Shown here: in pieces, positions 22,009 through 34,059 of the stretch | Layout: every line of letters begins with the position of its first letter | How positions within the stretch are numbered: the stretch's first letter is position 1 | NCBI GenBank assembly: GCA_017591395.1 | Contig: WEDG01011906.1 | Span: forward strand, 36,489 to 100,488 | DNA length: 64,000 bases | Reading direction: 5' to 3' | From: Schistocephalus solidus | Taxonomy: Eukaryota > Platyhelminthes > Cestoda > Diphyllobothriidea > Diphyllobothriidae | The notes under the pieces: generated by a model | The model's database searches: none | Seen by the model: only the letters and a program-made list of their open reading frames with translations | What the model was told of the DNA's origin: nothing | Position numbers and translations under genes: made by a program

Positions 22009-22169
22009 CGTTTGACAAGATTGGACGACTGCTGACATTCCAGGTAATTAATAATTTGTTTGTCCTCCGGGCACAAAGCTTGAACAACCAAGTGGCTTTT
22101 CAGACAAGGTGTACAGAAGGTATGACCGCACTTCGTGTCCAAGGGGTCGACCAACGGTTGACGACAGAT
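22009..22169 (-). CDS. RING-finger exon of an LNX-like E3 ubiquitin ligase
   Basis: An internal exon on the minus strand. The acceptor is a pyrimidine-rich ACTACCCTTTCAG ending at 22,170; the donor is AAACG|GTGAGT, with GT at 22,008-22,007. The 161-bp exon is open and begins inside a RING: ICRQPLVDPLDTKCGHTF, then CTPCLKSHL, then ALCPEDKQ. This supplies Cys2, Cys3, His4, Cys5, Cys6, Cys7 and a final Asp, i.e. the C3HC3D RING pattern known in LNX proteins; the first Cys must come from the preceding exon. The stretch after the RING (LECQQSSNLVKR) parallels the CKKSS-LV segment that follows the RING in vertebrate LNX1/2. LNX proteins are RING-PDZ ubiquitin ligases that target Numb. I could not find the neighbouring exons or PDZ exons in this window, so they are likely separated by long repeat-filled introns. 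A different RING protein (TRAF or PDZRN type) is the main alternative. Confidence 0.8.
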
Positions 22170-23265
22170 CTGAAAGGGTAGTGTTTTCACTCAAAGTGTA
22201 TAGCCTACTGAAATACAGTAAATAGGTACACTTTATACACGAATGCGTCTGGAAAAAGTGAAGAGACTCGTTTCAAACCAGGAACGGAAATTCGAAGTCA
22301 TTGGAATGCAGACGGTTGCCTTTAATTTCTGGGCGGTCCAAACATAGAAGTACAACCGGTTGTGGTAACTTGCCGAGAAAGGCAGCGCACAAACGGTTGT
22401 AAGGATGAAATAGAAGAGAGAACAGCATTTAATGCCTAACTAATGGCGAGCAATTTAAACTCCTAGGTAGCAAACAAGTGAAAAAACCCTGAGCGAGAAT
22501 CGTTGCGTAAAGATATCCTACAGTCTTCGCATTATTTCAATGTATGCATCTCTTAAGACTGCTGGATAATAGTCCACGCTTCGCTCTCGGCATAAGTTCC
22601 TTTTAAAGGGTCTCCTACTAACAAACGCAAAAATAGCAATTGCAGTTGACGTCAAACGATTCAAAAACATGTTCGTAGGTGGTCTTGCATGCGCATAGAA
22701 GAGGATTGTCTTAATATGTTACGTTCAAAAACCACTCAGTCATCATCAGGAGAGTCATTTCTATTCAATTGTCGAGCACTGTCTTTCAGGTTTTAGGTAT
22801 CGACTATCTCCTACCATCTGTTAATCAGTTCAGATAAAATTGTGAAGTTACAAGAGTCGAGCCGGTGGTTTTTGGACTATGAGCACTAGGTAAGGCACGT
22901 TGTCACTTGGAATGCTGACAGCTTGTGCATCCAGGTATGACGGATATTCGCGTTGAGATACAATTTGAAACGGTAGTTTTCTTCCGAAATGTGCGATTTG
23001 GATTAGCCTAGATGGCACGCCATGGGCAGTGAAACTACTGCACTTCAAACAATATACGCAGTCTCATCAGCGTTGAACTTGGATCCAGCTCGGTTTCACC
23101 TCGGAGCGTCCGCACCATGCGCAATCGAACGAGGTATCTGGACGCAGCTATGGAGGTCACAAACGGACGGGCTAGTTGGGTCCTTCTGTAGAGTGAGCAT
23201 TCGACTGCAAGAGCCTGTTTTGACATTCAAGATTCTCTAACAGTAGCCTTACAAGTCATTAACGG
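22170..23265. other. unassigned; likely intron of the RING gene
   Basis: Short frames only. By position this lies 5' of the RING exon on its strand and should be intronic if the gene is intact. No partner exon was recognised. Confidence 0.4.
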
Positions 23266-23269
23266 CAGG

Positions 23270-23440
23270 CATCGACACTGTTTGGCTCTGTTGGGCACTG
23301 CAATCACTTTCACCTCCGGTCGTCTCGGCTCACCAATGGAGCGCAGTGGGTGTGGAAAGAGTGAGGTGGAGTAGATGCGGCGCAAGGTTGCCTCACTATA
23401 AACAAGTTCAAAACTAAACTAAACTACCACTGCACCCAAC
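23270..23440 (+). repeat. diverged Z 3' UTR fragment
   Basis: CACCTCCGGTCGTCTCGGCT, then CAGTGGGTGTGGAAAGAGTG and TGCCTCACTATAA follow the same order as the 3' half of the Z repeat at 26,315-26,420. The sequence is clearly diverged. Confidence 0.5.
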
Positions 23441-24179
23441 TCGTGGAGCAATGGTGTGCCTTTCATCGCCTACGATGGAAAAACTGTAGGATTTTATTTC
23501 GACCTGACATATGTCTCTGCGCCTCCCCATTTAGTACAAGACCAGTGGTTGCTTCTAAAAAGTAGACTGACTTCTAGATTAGGACTTCCTGTATAATGAG
23601 CAAGCAAGACGTATAACACCAGTAGGACAGCTAGCTCTTAGGGCCTAGGGTCATAAGTTCTCTAGGTCGAGGACTTTGCAAAGAGACATCGCCGGCATAA
23701 GTAACTATTTATGCAGACCCAAACTCTCTCTACTATGCTAGGATCAGTATTCTGAGCGTCACCACCGTAGGAATACTGAAAGCTATCCAAGTACAAAATT
23801 TTGGTCCCAGGACTGGGTGACGTTAGCGCCCTCCGAACATGCACTGGGTGTTCTCGTGTCAGCTAGCTGAGTAAACAAATCGGTACCCAATTTTGCTTGA
23901 CGTGGAGGGCGAGCCTACTTTGAGTCAAGGTGACTCAAGGCACTTAAAACAACCCGTCAATTCACCCATTTAGAACCTTTTCGTCGAAGCAGACAAGAGA
24001 TAGCGAACATCGAGCAATATGCGGGGCAAGTAATAAATGTTTCTGGATGCAAGTCCCTTATGTGCCATACTCAACCTCCTTAAGAACATCTCAATAATCA
24101 AAATTACGAAATATGCCAAATGCCGGAATATTTACTATTCAGGAAGTCACAGAGATAACGCTTGGGCCTTCGCGCCAGG

Positions 24180-24560
24180 CATCGCATGTCCCACAGAGAG
24201 TAGGTGCAACACCTGCGACTTGTGCAGCAGCTATTGCACTCCCTTGCTTCGCACCAACCTTGCTCCGATGGCAAGACAAAGTCAATAGGGACGAAGATGG
24301 GTGCAGTGACGGACAAAGTTAAACAGCCTGTCTAGGCCTTTCACACACGCCCTGGTCGCCACAACACGTGCTGGGTTTAAGGGCAACTTAAATCTCATAT
24401 GCGTAAGAGTGCTGTAGGGGCCATCAAAGTCTGACTTGCAGTCCACCACTTGCGACTCTACTATGCTCGCCAAGAGGACCAATTTATCCCGCCAGTTGGC
24501 AACATTCCTAGCCACGACCGTTAGCGTGTCGTGAAACATTCAAGGTGATACGGTTAATTA
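24180..24560 (-). repeat. Z 3' UTR copy
   Basis: On the minus strand it reads GAATGTTTCACGACACGC, then GGTCGTGGCTAGGAATGTTGC, CAACTGGCGGGATAAATTGG, then GTGGACTGCAAGTCAGACTT, matching the start and middle of the Z unit. The far end carries the short repeat shared with 16,505-16,575. No coding sequence is attached, so it is a 5'-truncated insertion. Confidence 0.65.
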
Positions 24561-24564
24561 TAGA

Positions 24565-26080
24565 GAAAAATGGGCTCAATTATCGCGAGGATGAATTCCA
24601 CGGGGTTATGCTCACTCGCTCTTACCTCGCCTATGCACCAGTCAGACTGCCCGAGCCTCTCAACCAACCGATGACGAGACTGACCGACGTAACTGAAACC
24701 TTTGAACAACCTGTGATGTTTTCCAAGGAGGAGCATCATAGGCGGCTGGGAACGTTCTCAGTGAAAATCCAGCATGTCATTTGAAAGGGAACACAATCAA
24801 TCACACAAATCGAAGCATAATTCGAGGAAGATGTGAAGTATTGAAGAAGCATGAACTTTAGGGCAAAGGACATCTCTTCACTGGAGGGCTCGACCTAGGA
24901 CCAAGCATGCAGTGCCGAAGGCGCGACTTGCAGTCTTAACTGCCGCTCATACCTACGAAACAGACCACGAGTTCGAATTCGCGGACGTCGAGGTAGTGGC
25001 ACGGTCGGCAAGTTGGGGATGATTTAGGCCTGTGCCTCTGATAACCGACATTTGACGCCACCTCCGACAGATCGCACGCTGCGTGCTCACTGGCACGACC
25101 CCGTTCTGAACCAAGAACGCGTGCGGAGACTGCCGCACTCGGTGAAAAATCACGAAAAGCTGCACAACGCTTGCTGACTCCCATAGGGTCTCTGGTGGTA
25201 AATTTTTGCACACAGGTCTTTAAACTCAGAAGAATATCCCGAGACAGTTCCGGCAGCTGACTCACTTTTTTCTTTGCAAAAAGGATTTGCAACTAGCATC
25301 TTCGCTTTTAGTCGTTTCATTTGTGCTCACATCGGACACGGGACACGAGTCTGGACAGGTTCTGCATGCCTCAGTGGGCCAGCTAATAGAAATGAAGAGA
25401 CTTTTTAGACATGGTGAATAAGCAGTCCCCAAACCGGCAGCAACGGCTTATGAAAAATGTAGAGGTTTATGACCTGGAAAACCAAAGAACACATAAAATT
25501 CCAATAAGCCCGACATTGGCACGATGAGCTCACCCCATTTCTACTGTATAGAACCCCACCACAAGGACATAGTGGGGACCAGGAAACCCAACCTAACTCC
25601 TAAATCTCCATTCTATGCCATTTACTGCAAAACGAATTTCATCGTTCGCGTGAACCGCACCTCTGCCAGAGTAAAGATGCAACCCGGCCACGTCAGAAGA
25701 AAAATATAACCACGTAACTAATGCTGAAACGCAAAAAACTCTTTGCGCACCGACAGCAATATAGCTCGACCATGTTAAAACAGACGAAGCACAGGTTGGA
25801 GGCTGGCTGTCCCTCCAAGGTGTGCTCGCCACTGAGGTGTGCGTGGCATTCAGGATCCAGGAGAGGGCAAATGTTTCCACCTATACCACAGCGGTGTCAA
25901 GATCAGTAACGATACAACTCTGAATGATCACGTTAGGGCCAGGCACCAGAGTAATCGAGAATTGAACCTGCGTACCCTGTTTGTGCCATAGTTATCGCCA
26001 TACTTGCAGTGTATGCCCCAATGCCAGGTGTCGGTGATACGCAAAAAGCGGATTGTTAGGACGAAGTTTAGTGATCAATC
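24565..26080. other. unassigned DNA
   Basis: Frames up to about 118 codons occur on both strands without recognisable motifs. A B-box-like GGTTCAATTC on the minus strand near 25,965 may mark another polymerase III-derived remnant. Confidence 0.4.
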
Positions 26081-26084
26081 AGTC

Positions 26085-26545
26085 CGATGCAGTTGTGTCT
26101 CTGGAAGGTTGCCAACTCACGGGATAACTCGGACCGTACGATCTGCCCAGTGAGATTTTGTGCGGAGTGGCTGACTGGTGAACTGAGAGCCATGCTACAA
26201 TGCTTTTTTTAATGTGGCCTTTATTCCACTCCCACTCAGCTGGCGTCGGGGCCGTCCCTTCCTCTTTGTCATTGTGCTCTTGTTTGTGATGAATCACCAT
26301 ACGTGGGCCTGCGCCCTCTCCCACCTCCGGTCTTCTTGGCTCTGTTTTGACACCGGGTCCAGGTGGGGGAGTGAAACAGAGAGTGAAGGAGATGTATCGA
26401 AAGTCTGCTCTCACTATAATCCAGCATTAGTCACCGTTGCTGCATCACTCTACTGTGGAGCATACGGTGGACATAATCGGACTACGCTAGTCGAATTGCC
26501 AGACGTCCCTAACGCTGAGGGAAAATGGAATACCAGGACAGGGAA
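26085..26545 (+). repeat. Z 3' UTR copy
   Basis: It starts near GTCTCTGGAAGGTTGCCAAC and continues with GGGATAACTCGGACCGTACG, GTGGCTGACTGGTGAACTGA, AATGTGGCCTTTATTCCACT, and CCACCTCCGGTCTTCTTGGC. It ends near GTGGAGCATACGGTGGACAT and a short tail. It is one of the best preserved solitary copies and has no coding part. Confidence 0.75.
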
Positions 26546-26549
26546 GTGT

Positions 26550-27845
26550 GAGATGCATGCGAGGCGGGTCCTTGATTACTAGGAAACCGTTGCGTGAATG
26601 GTTAAGTTTTTTGGCAATTTCACTGCACTGCATCGTTTAATCGCAATAAAAACCTACATCTGGTACCATAGGAGGCATTTTGTCACGCATTAATTCGATT
26701 ATAATAACACCCAAAATCCCACAGACTACACACTTGCCGGACGCGATGGGAAAGCTCAGCGATGGACTTCCGTGCGATGGATGGGGCCGAAACCTGAATA
26801 TTGAATGACCTACAGAGCTGTCAAAAAGGCACGAGTTGCGATAAAATAAGACGCTAATCGACTCAAGGATTCCACTAGTGCCAACGGTTTCCAGTTGCTT
26901 GCCTTAAACCTCATTTTAGCTCATTGGGTGAGAAAACTGCTGAAAAGACCCGATTGAAAAAAGTGCAAGATCGGCCCACCCTCGCGAATACCCAGCTTTT
27001 AGAGACGTGTGCCGTGCAAAACACAACATGACCGCAACTAATCTGACTACTCGAGGCAGCGAACGCGCTCCTGTTGATGAATATAGTTTGACGTGTTGAT
27101 TAGAAGATGAGCGAGTTCAATAATTTGCATCTGAACGGTCAGAGGGAGATTGATATACTGATAGACGTAAAGTCAAACAGGACAATCCGTTGGAAGGAGC
27201 AGTGGTTCTCCAAATTTACGATGCTTCAAAGTTCATCTAAGAACTGCGACTGAGGCCTACAATCACCCGAGGATGTCCTTGAAGATACAGCTGAAGAACG
27301 ACAAAGTACATGGATAGGAATGAGCTCAATCAGAAATCGACAAGTGCTGTTTGACAGCATCATCGGATCAACTACACGGTCTAGTAATCAAATACTTGGA
27401 ATCAGAGATCACATCCATCGACTGGAATTATTATATTTTTGAGCTGATCACCAAGACGGTGACAACTCGCTACGAAAGAAATACCGTGGTATGAGCCTCA
27501 TTGTCTATGGGTGATATATTCAGTGGAAATGCGATGGCTCCGTCAACCTGACCTCAGTGATTAGTGGCAGGCCATAGGCAGTGCAACTAGGAGCTTACCT
27601 ACTCCGTGAAGGGTCGTCTGCGATCTAAGTGATTAAAATATCATCTTTTACATGTGAAAAGCAGCTTATGGGATCTCTGTGGTCCCATCAAACCTATTCT
27701 CCAGGCGCCTTCTTGTACTTATACTTGGTACAGCTGTGATCCTGCAAGATATAGCCGACCTCGGTGAGATCGCTAATTATAGCTCTACATACGTGACGAC
27801 ATACAGCAGCAGATCTGAGAGGTTCAATCCATTCCGTACTCCTGT
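26550..27845. other. unassigned DNA
   Basis: No recognisable exon or repeat boundary was found. The region 27,100-27,450 has some longer open segments without motif support. Confidence 0.4.
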
Positions 27846-27849
27846 ACTG

Positions 27850-29070
27850 GAGGCAAACTTTGTAGAGCCAGGTTTTAAGTTGACCTTTTCAACGCATTCG
27901 GACAGGCAACAGTGCCGGGTAGGGGACAGCAATACCGAGCTTTTGAAGCATACAATGATAAAAATGCCAAAACCACTTCAGTCGTATTTATTTGATGAAC
28001 AAGATATTCCCCCCAATATTGTGTTAGCGAGTGCACACTGTCATTCGATACCACACGCACAGCCTAGTTTTGACAACCATACAGGACTGACTGGATGGAT
28101 ATCTGGTATACGCAGATTATTGTGAGAAGATATAGCGCCGTATCCATAAACGCTTTCTAAGGACTGTGAAGCTTTGAGTGTATCGATTTGGGAGACGATG
28201 ACATCCTTGCTCTGTCAACTCGGCAGTACACTCACCCCAAAGTATTTGAGACTGTCTACTTCTTTAAGTTGACAGGAATACCTTCTGGTCAGAGATGAAG
28301 CACCAAAAAAAAACTGACAAACTGAGTGATTTGACGACTTCGACCACCCACGACACCATAACCTGTAGGTATTAGAAGCTCGGAATTAGGAAGGTGATAT
28401 CAATAGTTAATCAACGATTTTAGTACCATCATAGCCGTGTGAGACCTTAGTACGACTCCAATTTATAGCGTAGTTAAACATTATTTGCAACAAACGACAA
28501 TCTTTTGTAAGGTCAGGTTAAATATCATACGGTTGACGGAGATTTTTGTGGAACAGAGTAAGTGTCTTTCTTCCAGAGTTTACCAACAATTGTTCCATTT
28601 GTACCTTTAACGGATTCAGTCTTTCATGTAGGATTGGATACATTGCATATTCAGCGACGATTTTGAGAACGACTACCTGACCAGCATAAATTATCCCGAG
28701 TCTACGGTCCAAAGAACAAGTTTTGCTGTCTGTTTTTTTTTAAACAAACTGTCCATTCAGCGTTCGATTACGAAACATAGAAGGCTACCGACAGGTTCTA
28801 ACATCAGCTTTCGGTTTGTTTATGCTTCTTTTGACTCCAACATTGGCGCCAATTCAAATAGGGGTTAAGAGGAATGACGTCAGGAACGAGTTTCATCACA
28901 CGGTGACGAAGTGTGTGACCGAACCATCTGATAAGGAAGCTTGTTTCTACATCATCCACAGGTAGAGCTTCCGGGTAATGATTACGTTTTATTTTCGACA
29001 AGTAGTCTGTGAGCCGAAACGTGTGTATTCTCTGGCTGCCCCAGATTTCTTATGGCTTGAGTTCCTTCAT
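27850..29070 (-). mobile_element. second, more decayed RTE-like copy
   Basis: Two stretches match the element at 5,740-7,890 at DNA level in the same orientation: GTAGAGCCAGG-TTTAAGTTGACCT (27,861-27,890 against about 5,949-5,973), and a ~120-bp block with GGGAGACGATGACATCC, ACTGTCTACTTCTTTAAGTT (28,190-28,310 against 6,367-6,490). At 28,804-29,001 the minus strand reads SFLIRWFGHTLRHRVMKLVP, which resembles the RWxGHxLR segment near the C-terminus of RTE-like reverse transcriptases. Catalytic motifs are not readable. The 148-codon plus-strand frame at 27,679-28,125 is largely complementary to this element and is not a gene. Confidence 0.65.
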
Positions 29071-29171
29071 GAGAGTATTATGTAAAAGTCACATGTAAAC
29101 AGCGGCAGGGAATGACCTGCACCATGGCCTCAAACCTTCCTGTTCTTATCTTGCCAAACTTCTTGGCGCTT

Positions 29172-29354
29172 TCAGGGTGAGGTTAACCCACTGTGGGTAA
29201 ATTGCATGAGGATTTCTATTTGAGATTGGCCTGTTTGCAACAAAGAAGACGGAGGTAGGCCACATTTTCGACCCTCTAGAGTCATTCCAGAGAAGGCCGG
29301 ACAGTCCTTGGGGTGTGAAGCCTCAACAAAGTCGCCATCCTGGAGTTCACACAA
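29172..29354 (-). other. unidentified open segment, probably repeat-derived
   Basis: A 60-codon minus-strand frame with product containing DGDFVEASHPKDCPAF and SLLQTGQSQIEILMQFTHSG lies between the RTE-like copy and the proline-rich exon. It may be part of a dispersed repeat. It could in principle be a downstream exon of the proline-rich gene, but I see no good splice sites. Confidence 0.25.
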
Positions 29355-29468
29355 CTTTACTTATTAGGTCCAACGAAGACCCGCGCAGTCACACCTGTCA
29401 TGTAACTATTCGGTTTTACTAAAATGAGTAATCATGGTAAAAAGAAGACTCGATAAAGGAAGACGCAC

Positions 29469-30557
29469 CCTGCATAGAAGGTCCGCGTCTACGGGTTCAC
29501 TGTAGTCATAAACATGTGCCTGATACGGATCATGCATTTGGCCACAGGCTGAACACAGCACAGCCTCACGGATGCTGTTTCCACTGCCACTACTGACCCG
29601 GCTTATGCCTCCAGGGCTTAGACCTGGAGCCGGTGGCGGTGGTGGCTTCATCGGCATAGGTTGAGCGCAAACCACGGACTTCACAGAGGGTTCGAGAAGA
29701 TCACGCACCGGAGCCGTAGTCGCTGCATCAGAACGCACCAGACTCACTGCCTCTATGTCTGCAATTGGAGGAGAGGGAAAGATGTCTTTGTTTGCGGCAT
29801 CGCTGCCGGCGTTAGATATGGTTGTGGACTGGGTAGAGGCGCTAGGGGTTGAAACATCTGTGATATACGCCAGTGGTGGAGGCGGCAAAACGCAGGGTAA
29901 CTGTGGGCTCGGAAATACTGGCTGTGGAGGAGGCGGTTGTGAAGGCCGCCTGACAACAGACAATGGTTTGACGATGGGGACTGTTGGCGCGAGGGCAGGC
30001 GGCGGTGTGTGAAAGGCTGAATCCGTCAAAGGTTGTTGATCGGTAAACGTAGGGAGGGTGCTGGTGGTGATGGGCACCGGACGGAAGATATTTGGGGACC
30101 AAGGACCGTGAGAGGTCGAAGGTGGAGGAGGAGGTGGCGGAAGAAAAGGAGGTGGAAGTGGGACAGACTGTGAAACATCGGGTTCGGACCTTTGGGAGGC
30201 CAGAGTCGCACTATCGGATGAAGAGCACATGGGAGGAAAGACCGACTTTAGCAGAGGTTCAGTTGTGCTCGTTATCGATGTCGACGCAGAACTTTTTTCT
30301 ATTTTTCCAGCAGTAGTTTCGGTAGTGGTATTAGTAGCAGACACTGGTATCGGAGGTATAGTCCATACAGGATCATCAAAGGGGGAATTAGAAGCATACG
30401 AAGAAATTTGATAGGGAATAGATATAGGAGGTGTCGGTCTCACAGTAGCGGTCACAGGTCCATCCGGTTTTGCAGTTCGAATGCCAGGAAAGGGAAACAC
30501 TGATGTGGCCGTAGAACTTGAGACAGACTGACTAGCTGTTGTTGATGCTGAGTTCAT
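29469..30557 (-). CDS. proline-rich protein, large first coding exon
   Basis: On the minus strand the ATG at 30,557 opens a frame of 363 codons up to a possible donor (TGCAGG|GTGCGT, GT at 29,468-29,467, phase 0). Without splicing it would run to a stop at 29,406 (383 codons). An in-frame TAA lies 18 bp upstream of the ATG, so this is the first possible start in this frame. The product is rich in Pro, Ser and Thr, with a polyproline stretch (LPPPFLPPPPPPP, residues ~136-148), further PPPP runs near residues 208-230 and KPPPPPAPG near 304. These are typical SH3-, WW- or profilin-binding types of sequence. Just before the donor comes a short Cys-containing motif, VLCSACGQMHDPYQAHVYDY, which might be part of a zinc site completed by the next exon. 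I do not recognise the family. An exon is favoured over a chance frame by the length in a region otherwise full of stops and by the good acceptor upstream. Confidence 0.65.
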
Positions 30558-30625
30558 TGGATCGATGGTGTCCAGTTAGAACTTGATATTAACCAAGCTG
30601 ACCAACTGTACTCCACGCATGAATT
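30558..30625 (-). promoter_or_regulatory. 5' leader with splice acceptor and upstream ORF
   Basis: A strong acceptor (ACTTTAACTTTTGGCTGC then TTTCAG, with branch-like TTAAC) ends at 30,626, so the exon starts at 30,625 and an upstream non-coding exon is implied. Between it and the main ATG, an ATG at 30,620 opens a 14-codon upstream ORF ending with TAA at 30,578-30,576. This uORF could reduce translation of the proline-rich protein. Confidence 0.5.
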
Positions 30626-30629
30626 CTGA

Positions 30630-32000
30630 AAGCAGCCAAAAGTTAAAGTAAGTAAAAGTTGTCCGTGAAACATACTTTGCTCTCTCAACTTAAACATAGC
30701 TGCAGTAACTCAGCAGCAACCTAGCGTAAACAAAAGATATAGAATGCTGTTAAAGGTCAACAACAGTTTATACCACGGCACGCTAGATGATCTTATGTTA
30801 TGGAGTACGCGTAACCTGGCTGCAAGTTTATTCTCAAGTAGTATATCCTGCAGATTAATTATCAGTTGGAAAAAATCCGGCTTTCCTGCGTGAGTTCACG
30901 CAAGACTTGTACAACTAATGAGAAAATGCATGGGAATATCCGGTAAAGACGGACTAGAAAAGGAAGTCGAGATCAATAGCGCACAGCCTAAAACATTCCT
31001 ACACATTTCGGCGCGATTATTCGGAAGCCGTATGTGCTGAAGAATACGATGTTCGTGAGTTTGAGGGGTCTGTTATTGCTTCAGTACCCGACAGGCCTTG
31101 CGAATACCGTCAACGCCTTTTGTATTGAGCAGGCTGCAAATCTTGTGCTAACGATTCCCGCTGTAAACAGGATTAGTTGGTTTTGTGAGAAACGAAGATT
31201 TCATCTCAAAAATGGCGCAAACGCGCTTAAAAGAATTCTCGCCATGAGTGAACACAACGTCAGCAAGACTAACTGGATAGTAGTTGGCAGTCGAGAAACT
31301 GTTTATCATTCTGGATGTTAACTTGGTATTTTATTCAGTAACTTAAAACACCGGCCGTTCTGCGGCTTCCATTAAAAAGATAAAGTAGCAACAAGGGTAA
31401 TGAAATTCGGGTACAGAAGACCCCATCCTGCGGAACTCGTATAATTATCTGCAAGTTAGCTCATATTTTGAAAATAACTTTGTCGAAAAAATCCAATATT
31501 AGCGCCTGTATCGTTTAAGTTCGGGTAAAAGACAATGAATTGTTCAAAAAACACTTAGAAGGAATTACACGCATCGATGTGTGCAGTTTATACGAAGTAA
31601 TTTGACTGAGACTTTAGGAAAAGGCGGGAAAAACTGGTAAACACATTGAGATATCTGAATACGAGAATAAGAATAACATTGTAACGGATATGAACAAAGG
31701 CGAAGTCTGCTCGAGCCCCGGAAGTCAGAATTTGAATATGCGCGACATTCCATGTATTTAAGAATTGGTAATGATAACAAAAATACCCCTATTTACCTAT
31801 GTAAAGGCCAAAATGTTCCTCTTTAATGTGGCGAATTTGACACTGTGAGAGTAATGAGCCTGGCAGTTCCCAAAAGATACAATATGAGAAACATAAAATT
31901 TCGAAAGTGTGATGTTGTATATGCGACAAAAGCCCGAGAGAATGGCCATTCGGATGAACAGCAGAGCGTTCATCACAAATTTACTAACCTCATACACAGT
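30630..32000. other. unassigned; probable intron or upstream DNA of the proline-rich gene
   Basis: AT-rich with a 95-codon plus-strand frame at 31,034-31,321 that has no motif or splice support. No shared repeat was recognised. Confidence 0.4.
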
Positions 32001-32004
32001 CAGT

Positions 32005-32195
32005 TCGACCGTCGTAATCCGACAATGTCCACGGTATACTACACAGAAGGGTAGTGCCGGGACGGTGACTTGTGCGCAAATTCGTTTTAAGTGATAGTAG
32101 ACTTTCACTGTATCTACCACACTCTCGCTTCCCTTACCCGCCTAGGCCCGGTGTCAAGACAGTCAAGAAGATCGGAGGCAGGGACGGGTGCAGGT
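32005..32195 (-). repeat. Z 3' UTR fragment
   Basis: The minus strand reads the 3' half of the unit: GATCTTCTTGACTGTCTTGA, CACCGGGCCTAGGCGGG, a variant of the ATCACTTAAA block, then CACCGTCCCGGCACTACCC. It ends near CGACGGTCG, as in 10,395-10,620. The 5' half is absent. Confidence 0.65.
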
Positions 32196-32199
32196 GAAT

Positions 32200-34055
32200 C
32201 ATCTCCCATGTAGTGGGAGAGCGGTGTGCGGCATCAACCTGCACCAGCGCGTGCTCATGTTGGTTACGCGCACCCCCTCCCCATATTCGGCATTTGTTAT
32301 AGGACCTCATCCCAAATAATAATAACAGCGCCTGTCGCCTCCTGATTTGGCTCCCGTGTTGGTCCAGTTCATCTACCACGCAGCCCGCTTAGCGGGGGTG
32401 AAACTAACCTCATAGAACAGTCGATTACACTGGGTACGACAATTATATTCGACAAGGGGGAAATCGCACCTAGCCCAAATAATTTGGGCCATAGTCAACA
32501 TATAAAATGACCGTGGAATAAAAGGTAGCCTGGTTTTCGAGTTAAAGATGCAGGGAATGCAGATCATTTTGATGATAAACGGTACCGATTAAAATGCAAA
32601 TGTAAATCCTTAAAATTTCCCAAAATTCGACTAATTATTTGAAGCATACATGCACTGCATCCCTATGCCACTGGCAAATGCCCAATGTTTCGAATAAATT
32701 TATTCTGGTGCTTAACGAAATACTATTTTCTTAAGTAAACTTCACAGTATATTTGGCCGTCTAAACGGAGTGGATTTCAATAGAAGTTGACTAGGCTGCA
32801 TATAAAAACCAGTTTTCCGTAAAAGCCTGCAGCGCATGATCTTACTATCAGCCACAGAAAATGCGCAACTGCTCGGCGTGCAAAAAGACGGCCTTCAAGT
32901 CAAAATTCATGTTGCCGTTGTCGTTTTGAGAAGCGAATTTACCCATAATTTAGGATTGTGTTGAACCCCAGATTTTGATTTAATCATCTTAGCGGATCTA
33001 TTTGGATAAATCGCAAAGTATATCCCATACATGAAGATTTTATTGGTAAACTTTGCCCAGTAAGGATGGCAGCAGACTAGCACCCACCGCTTTTCGTCAA
33101 AGAGGATGGATTATTACAACCAAACCACCCTTGGTGCACGTAAGTCGACGATTATTATGCAGTCGGTGGCAGAGCGAAGTGGTTGATGACACAAAACGAC
33201 AAAAGAAGAAGACAGTAAAAAAGGAAATGATATATCGAATGGCGAACTGGAAAATTGGACGTGCGATAAAAAATCGACAGTCTTAATGTGGTAGAAAAGA
33301 AAAGATGATGGTCAAAGCCAATAAGCTTATAGCAAGCTATGGATTAAAAATAAAACAAATGGTTCAGTGGATGAAGTTCTAGAACATAAAAGATGTTTAA
33401 ATGCGAAGACTTGTAAGGATAAATAACGATCCAAAACCTTTTGAGAGACAAAATAGGATAAAATCCAACCACAAACGGACGGGCGAAATTAACCGCCCCG
33501 GCGTTTAATTCACTTTAAGATATGGAATATCCACGAGGTCTCATCTGCATGCAAGGGCTGTAATAGTTGGTTGCCAGTCCTTTAAAAATACCTAAATAAA
33601 TCAAAACCAAAAGAAAGGAATCAAGTATGCTTACTGGAAACCCAAGGAGGTTAGGTTCAAAGAAGAAAAATAGATGGCAATGGAAGTTTGAGGGACAGCG
33701 ACCATGTGGATCAAAACGTATGAGTATGCGAGGAGAGTGAAGTAAAAGCTGCCAAAAAGCAAAATAATATAGGAGTCAGGTGAGCGAAAATGAATACTAA
33801 GCACAATACTAAGATATTGTTTTGTTCAGTATTGTTTATTTGCTTTTTTACTTAGAGTATTAATTATGTAACTCTAAGTCACTTTACTGAGGGGAGAAGG
33901 TTTTCGCCCTTGAGCTCCCTTTTCACATTCAAAAATGTCAATAGAATAAACTTTTTAGAGCAATAAATCTGACACATTTAAATGTAAGGTCATTGATATG
34001 TGTGGGCCAGGCGCAAACTGTCGCTCCTAACACAATCTTCATTACATGTACAATA
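32200..34055. other. unassigned AT-rich DNA
   Basis: Short frames only. A poly-A-rich stretch (33,190-33,500) and direct GTATT/TTGTT motifs near 33,810 were seen but not assigned to an element. Confidence 0.4.
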
Positions 34056-34059
34056 GTTT

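Noticed and set aside
27679..28125. 148-codon plus-strand frame as a gene
   Set aside because: It overlaps, on the opposite strand, the decayed RTE-like copy at 27,850-29,070 and has no motif of its own.
29661..30411. plus-strand Gly-rich frames opposite the proline-rich exon
   Set aside because: They are antisense shadows of the CCN-rich codons of the minus-strand frame.
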